The position numbers and the translations under genes were made by a program. 64,000 bases of DNA from JBGLNJ01 sp041300525 (GTDB lineage: Bacteria; Chloroflexota; Anaerolineae; Fen-1058), in NCBI GenBank assembly GCA_041300525.1, contig JBGLNJ010000001.1, forward strand, positions 620,001 through 684,000. Reading direction: 5' to 3'. Shown piece after piece: positions 60,680 to 64,000 of the stretch. The notes below the pieces were generated by a model. It saw nothing but the letters and a program-made list of their open reading frames with translations. It was not told the origin of the DNA and did no database searches. Numbering within the stretch: position 1 is the stretch's first letter; every line of letters starts with the position of its first letter.

Positions 60680-60757
60680 GGGATGAAGGATGAAAAAGGG
60701 AAAGCGTATATTCCACTTTCTGTTTTTCATCCTTTCGCCTTCATCCTTTATCCTTTA
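60664..60757. repeat. GGATGAAGGATGA palindromic repeat between iorA and iorB
   Basis: GGATGAAGGATGAGGGATGAAGGATGAAAAAGGGAAAG is mirrored by CTTTCTGTTTTTCATCC...TTCATCCTTTATCCTTT. It forms a long hairpin that overlaps the iorA stop codon. Confidence 0.65.
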
Positions 60758-60772
60758 CAGAGAGGTGATGCG

Positions 60773-61351
60773 ATGATCGAGAAAATGGACATGCTCTTTG
60801 TGGGTGTGGGTGGTCAGGGAATTCTGACGGCCAGCGATATTGTGGCCGAAGTCGGATTGGCCGTGGGCTATGACGCAAAGAAATCCGAAGTGCACGGCTT
60901 TTCGCAACGCGGCGGCGTGGTGGATAGCCACGTGCGCTGGTCAAAACGTGTCGGCGCGTCAACCGCCGAGATCGGCCAGATTGACGTGCTGCTCGCGTTC
61001 GAGTTGCTCGAATCCGCGCGCTGGATAGACTGGCTGCGGCCCGGTGGGATCGTCATCGTCAACCGCCAGCAAATCGTGCCCATGTCGGTGAGCATCGGCG
61101 ATTGGACGTATCCTTCCGAAGAGGACATCCTGGCCGCCGTCCGGTCGCGCACCGACAAGGTGGTGGTGGTGGATGGGCTGGCGATTGGCGAGCGGCTGGG
61201 CAAGGCGCAACTGGCGAACTCGGTTTTGCTGGGCGCGCTCAGCCGCCAGATGGAGATTGACCCGGACGTGTGGACGACCGTGATCCAACGGCGCGTGCCC
61301 CCAAAATACGCCGAGCTGAATCGCGCCGCGTTTTGGGAGGGCAGGCTGTAG
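60773..61351 (+). CDS. iorB: Indolepyruvate ferredoxin oxidoreductase subunit beta
   Basis: The 192-residue POR-gamma-type subunit has MLFVGVGGQGILTASDIVAEVGLAVGYDAKKSEVHGFSQRGGVVDSHVRWS and VLLAFELLESARWIDWLRPGGIVIVN. It is the partner of IorA. The ATG at 60773 follows GAGAGGTG; the longer frame upstream is inside the palindromic repeat. Confidence 0.95.
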   Translation: MIEKMDMLFVGVGGQGILTASDIVAEVGLAVGYDAKKSEVHGFSQRGGVVDSHVRWSKRVGASTAEIGQIDVLLAFELLESARWIDWLRPGGIVIVNRQQIVPMSVSIGDWTYPSEEDILAAVRSRTDKVVVVDGLAIGERLGKAQLANSVLLGALSRQMEIDPDVWTTVIQRRVPPKYAELNRAAFWEGRL

Positions 61352-61403
61352 TTGGAGATTGGAGATTAGAGATTACGGTGCGTCGTAGATTCGATTGACA
61401 CTT

Positions 61404-61456
61404 GACGAACGACCAAAGACGAACGACGAAGGGAGCCTCGTCTTTGGTCGTTCGTC
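61404..61456. repeat. GACGAACGACCAAAGACGA palindrome
   Basis: A perfect 19-bp inverted repeat (61404-61422 and 61438-61456) upstream of the next gene; same style as 44294-44347. Confidence 0.75.
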
Positions 61457-61493
61457 TTTCGCCCTTCGTCATTCGTTTGCGGGTGAGGATGCA

Positions 61494-62045
61494 ATGAAAC
61501 TGCCATTCATGAAACGCGAGCCGGCGACGTTGCGCGAGCGATTGCTGGCGGTGGTCGAGCAGGGGCTCAAGGCTGAGAAGGTTCTGTTCGTTTCGCTGGG
61601 CGAGGGGTTCTATGTCCACGTGATGCCGCCCGTGTATGATTTCCTGCAAGACCGCGAATGCTTTGAGCGCGACGCTGCCGAGGCGCGCAAGGCCGTCTTG
61701 GGCGACGAGCCGCTCGGACGCTACACACTCATCAATTTCCGCGACGTGCGCGAGGCCAAGTTGCCGTACTCGGACGATTACCAGGAGTGGGCCGGCAAAA
61801 ACGCCATTAAACTTGCGGGCGAAATGGGGTTGATCTTTTTGGTGCGGGCGGCTCAAGTGCGCCAGATCATCGCGCAAGAGTGCGAGCGGGTGGGGCTGAC
61901 GTGCGAGCCGCAGGGGGAGTGGGATATGACTATCCCCGGCAGCCCGAAGGCGCACACCCTCTACGTCGGCGATCTGGTGTACGAGGCCATCGGGCGGGCG
62001 ACGGAGTTGAGCGAGTTGGTGCGGAGGCAGTTGGAGAATTTGTAG
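61494..62045 (+). CDS. Conserved-looking cytosolic protein downstream of iorB
   Basis: The 183-residue product (RERLLAVVEQGLKAEKVLFVSLGEGFYVHV, ARKAVLGDEPLGRYTLINFRDVREAKLPYSDDYQEWAGKNA, VRAAQVRQIIAQECERVGL, HTLYVGDLVYEAIGRATELSELV) has no membrane segment or motif I can name. The ATG at 61494 has GTGAGGA upstream. It is on the same strand as iorAB and may be co-transcribed. Confidence 0.7.
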   Translation: MKLPFMKREPATLRERLLAVVEQGLKAEKVLFVSLGEGFYVHVMPPVYDFLQDRECFERDAAEARKAVLGDEPLGRYTLINFRDVREAKLPYSDDYQEWAGKNAIKLAGEMGLIFLVRAAQVRQIIAQECERVGLTCEPQGEWDMTIPGSPKAHTLYVGDLVYEAIGRATELSELVRRQLENL

Positions 62046-62132
62046 CAGCGGCGTGCCCGCGCCGCATACAAAAACGATGTTGGCCCCCCACGTCACGGCA
62101 AAGTATGATAGAATAAAAGCGTGGAGGTTGCT

Positions 62133-62429
62133 ATGTTTGCGCAGACAAGCGTTATCGAGAAAGGCGGGCACATCACGCCGCCTCAACAGATCCTCGACGC
62201 TCTTGGCATCCACGCGTCGCGCGAGACAAAAGTCATTGTCGAGTTGACCGAGGCCGGCGTAGTGATCAGGCCCATGGCATCCGCTCACCCTATCACGGAT
62301 CGCCTTGCCAGCCTGTCGTTGCCTGTGGCTGACTGGGATCAAATGGAGCGGGAAATTGAGGCGGGGCGTTTAAAGTGCGCGATGCCATTCACGCCGCCAC
62401 GATGCGAAACCACGGTATCACACGGTTGA
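62133..62429 (+). CDS. vapB: AbrB/MazE-type antitoxin of a broken VapBC pair
   Basis: ATG 62133 after GGAGG opens an SpoVT/AbrB swapped-hairpin domain (FAQTSVIEKGGHITPPQQILDALGI...TKVIVELTEAGVVIRPM) and a toxin-wrapping tail that should end near EIEAGRLK (about 62375). After that the frame runs into the VapC remnant out of frame (CAMPFTPPRCETTV), so the last 17 residues are not native. The DNA-binding part is intact. Confidence 0.75.
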   Translation: MFAQTSVIEKGGHITPPQQILDALGIHASRETKVIVELTEAGVVIRPMASAHPITDRLASLSLPVADWDQMEREIEAGRLKCAMPFTPPRCETTVSHG

Positions 62430-62512
62430 TCAGCGCCGACAAAGAATTCGATTGCCTGGATTTTGTCACTCGTCTAGATCCTTTGATTTATCCATCCACT
62501 AATATCGCGTAA
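62381..62512 (+). pseudogene. 3' remnant of a PIN-domain toxin (VapC)
   Basis: In a frame with no start codon, 43 codons read DAIHAATMRNHGITRLISADKEFD...LDFVTRLDPLIYP before a stop. This is the C-terminal part of a VapC PIN toxin, with the acidic residue of DAIHAAT and the SADKEFD motif. The first ~90 residues are missing: the fragment is joined directly to the antitoxin gene at about 62375. A deletion has thus removed the toxin's active N-terminus. Confidence 0.8.
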
Positions 62513-62605
62513 GCAACGGCATTGGGATGCCGTTGCGAAATGCAAACCCGTAGGCGCGGCGTCCCTACTCTAATCTGCTGAAGGTCACGGAATTGGAGGG
62601 GTATA

Positions 62606-62983
62606 GTGTTGCTGCTAACCTTCGTCTTGGCCATACTGGCCTTTTCTGCGGCATTGTTGATATGCATTTTGATGAAGGGAAAGATGTCTCAACCGCGGGG
62701 TCTAGCTGCTTTCTCAACATGGTTAACGTTTTTCCTTCTTTATGTATGTAGAGAGCGTGCTGCCCTTAATAGTTACTATGACTATCTCAGCATACAGACT
62801 GCTATCAGCGCCCTGATCTTAATATCGGTCATGAGTCTTGGTTGTCTTGTCTGGGCCGAACGGATATTGGCCAAACTTGACCACGGTCGATACAGAGATC
62901 CACGGATGCGCATCGTACTAGTTGCCGTTGTTTCCACAATGTGCATCATTGTTGGCTTCTTTCAGTTGCCGCTGTTGAGTTAA
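62606..62983 (+). CDS. Small four-helix membrane protein, low-GC
   Basis: GTG 62606 with GGAGGGG upstream encodes 125 residues with hydrophobic segments LLLTFVLAILAFSAALLICIL, LAAFSTWLTFFLLYV, AISALILISVMSLGCLVWA and IVLVAVVSTMCIIVGFFQLPLL. No family is recognised. The base composition is clearly lower in GC than that of its neighbours, as for the next gene, which suggests transfer. Confidence 0.65.
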   Translation: MLLLTFVLAILAFSAALLICILMKGKMSQPRGLAAFSTWLTFFLLYVCRERAALNSYYDYLSIQTAISALILISVMSLGCLVWAERILAKLDHGRYRDPRMRIVLVAVVSTMCIIVGFFQLPLLS

Positions 62984-63058
62984 GTCATCGTAGATGTAGC
63001 GAGGGGACCAGGGTACAAGACTGGAATCATTGAAGGGCTATATCGTGGAGGAGGACGA

Positions 63059-63337
63059 GTGCAAGGCTCGCTTGGTCTTCTTGTCACTGAGGGTATCTCA
63101 TACTGGGTTCCTGACAGAAACTGGTTTAGTACACTATCTGTGGGGCAGCCTGTCGAGTTTGCTTATAGCATAGATACTCGCTATGCTTTTGCTTCCGACC
63201 ATATCGCACTGACGCCGTTGGCCGTCGTACTCACAATTGTCGTGCTGTGCTTCGGGATTCTTATAGGGATTCTGTGCTATTATGCACCTGTTTACCACGG
63301 GCAAGAATCTTCAACGAGTCCACCAAGCACACAGTAG
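63059..63337 (+). CDS. Small membrane protein, unknown
   Basis: GTG 63059 after GGAGGAGG encodes 92 residues: an N-terminal part (GLLVTEGISYWVPDRNWFSTLSVGQPVEFAYS) and one C-terminal helix (LAVVLTIVVLCFGILIGILCYYAPV). It may be paired with the previous membrane protein, 75 bp upstream. Function unknown. Confidence 0.55.
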   Translation: MQGSLGLLVTEGISYWVPDRNWFSTLSVGQPVEFAYSIDTRYAFASDHIALTPLAVVLTIVVLCFGILIGILCYYAPVYHGQESSTSPPSTQ

Positions 63338-63366
63338 CCCTGGCATCCCTACCCTATGCCAGGGCA

Positions 63367-64000
63367 TTACCTGTCCAGCCAATGCGCCGTAATGCGCTCC
63401 AGCGTGCCATCGGCCTTGACTTGCGCGAGCGACCGGTCGAGCGCGCGGGCGAGTTCCGGCGCGTTGGCGCGGACGGCGATGACGTAAGGGTTGCTAGTCT
63501 GGTGCGGACCGAGGCGCAACGCTGAATGCGCGGCAACGTATTGTCGCGCTGCTGCTGTGTCGGCGAGCGCCGCATCGGCCTGGCCGGACTCGACGGCCTG
63601 CATGGCCTCATCGGACGTGTCGCGCTCCAACACGCGCAGCCCCACCGTCCGCCGGGCCAGCCAGCGCGCGCGGTCGTCGCCATCCGAGCCGATCTCGGCG
63701 GCGAGTGTGCGCCCTCGCAAATCGCTCACATTCGACCCGGTCGGCACGACCAGCACCAGCCCCGCATCAAAATACGGCGCGGTGTAGAAAAAATCCTGCG
63801 TGCGCGCGGCGTCGGGCGTGAGCGCGCTGATGATGGCGTCGTATTGCCCGGTCAGCAACGTGTCGTACAGCCGATCCGCGCCGACCTGCACAAACTCGGC
63901 GCGCAATCCCAGGCGCTTTGCCAGCTCGCGCGCCAGGTCTGCATCCAGACCCGTGAACTCGCCGGAGGCCGTCAACCCGTCAAACGGCATGAACCCGGCG
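63367..64000 (-). CDS. Solute-binding protein of a polar amino acid ABC transporter (5' end outside window)
   Basis: The frame stays open to the right edge, so the N-terminus lies outside. The visible 211 residues are a type 2 periplasmic binding domain: MPFDGLTASGEFTGLDADLARELAKRLGLRAEFVQV, YDAIISALTPDAARTQDFFYTAPYFDAGLVLVV, LRGRTLAAEIGSDGDDRARWLA and a C-terminal LAQVKADGTLERITAHWL. It fits the HisJ/GlnH-like family. The ligand is unknown. Confidence 0.88.
   Translation of the reverse strand, partial: AGFMPFDGLTASGEFTGLDADLARELAKRLGLRAEFVQVGADRLYDTLLTGQYDAIISALTPDAARTQDFFYTAPYFDAGLVLVVPTGSNVSDLRGRTLAAEIGSDGDDRARWLARRTVGLRVLERDTSDEAMQAVESGQADAALADTAAARQYVAAHSALRLGPHQTSNPYVIAVRANAPELARALDRSLAQVKADGTLERITAHWLDR

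Overview
This is a 64 kb window of GC-rich bacterial DNA, most consistent with an anaerobic or facultative member of the Chloroflexota (Anaerolineae-like). The basis is gene content rather than any marker: large cyclase/AAA/TPR regulators, GHL10 glycosidase-like and PT-linker secreted proteins, DUF6391, DUF192, a SerRS T-box leader, fermentative enzymes (IorAB, a HypD glycyl-radical dehydratase with its activase, tungstate uptake) and many palindromic intergenic repeats. There is no rRNA, no convincing tRNA and no CRISPR array. Both ends cut through genes: a histidine kinase on the left and a solute-binding protein on the right.

Layout. 1-16.3 kb: kinase end, uvrB with an extended -10 promoter and an SOS-like box, a truncated secreted protein against a BrnT fragment, a 1,418-residue twin-cyclase/ATPase/TPR regulator, a GHL10 protein, an RNase H-like exonuclease, a CpaE/CpaF pair, DUF192, and a LysM-M23 peptidase. 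16.3-21.1 kb: an IS630-like scar that truncates DUF350 and DUF3307 genes, a broken acyl-CoA synthetase-GNAT gene, and a D-aminoacylase/N-acylamino acid racemase pair. 21.1-30.1 kb: a metallopeptidase coupled to fdhD, a degenerate receiver, an HD hydrolase, a phosphoesterase, and tungstate/molybdate ABC genes, including a binding protein fused to a sulfite-oxidase-like domain. 30.1-36.7 kb: MFS exporter behind an attenuator-like leader, sortase, DUF6391, holA, dinB-like gene, a MITE-like element with a target duplication, and an NHL propeller.

36.7-39.4 kb is the most interesting block: five minus-strand genes (a LexA-core-like protein, a minimal FtsK-type ATPase, a membrane protein, a DUF6504 protein and an unknown) behind one strong promoter whose spacer is filled by the palindrome GAACAAATGTTC. 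The same GAAC-N4-GTTC pattern sits at the uvrB start site, so this looks like a DNA-damage-inducible operon.

39.6-48.1 kb: a frameshifted SEC-C gene, serS with an upstream membrane-protein gene behind a T-box leader and a consensus promoter, a truncated oligopeptide ATPase abutting a truncated DMSO-reductase subunit (dmsB and dmsC intact), an HpcH/HpaI aldolase, a ureohydrolase and PpnP. 48.1-64 kb: the HypD dehydratase with its activase, an SGNH lipoprotein, a DNA methyltransferase fused to an Mrr-like nuclease domain, a propeller lipoprotein, a polyferredoxin membrane protein, a c-di-AMP receptor, IorAB, a VapBC remnant, and small membrane proteins.

How the genes fit together: hydroxyproline dehydration, D-amino-acid handling, aryl-pyruvate oxidation, oligopeptide uptake (now broken) and molybdenum/tungsten enzyme support suggest growth on peptides. 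A recurring theme is scarring: at least five junctions truncate neighbouring genes, which points to frequent small deletions or insertions, or alternatively to metagenome assembly chimeras.
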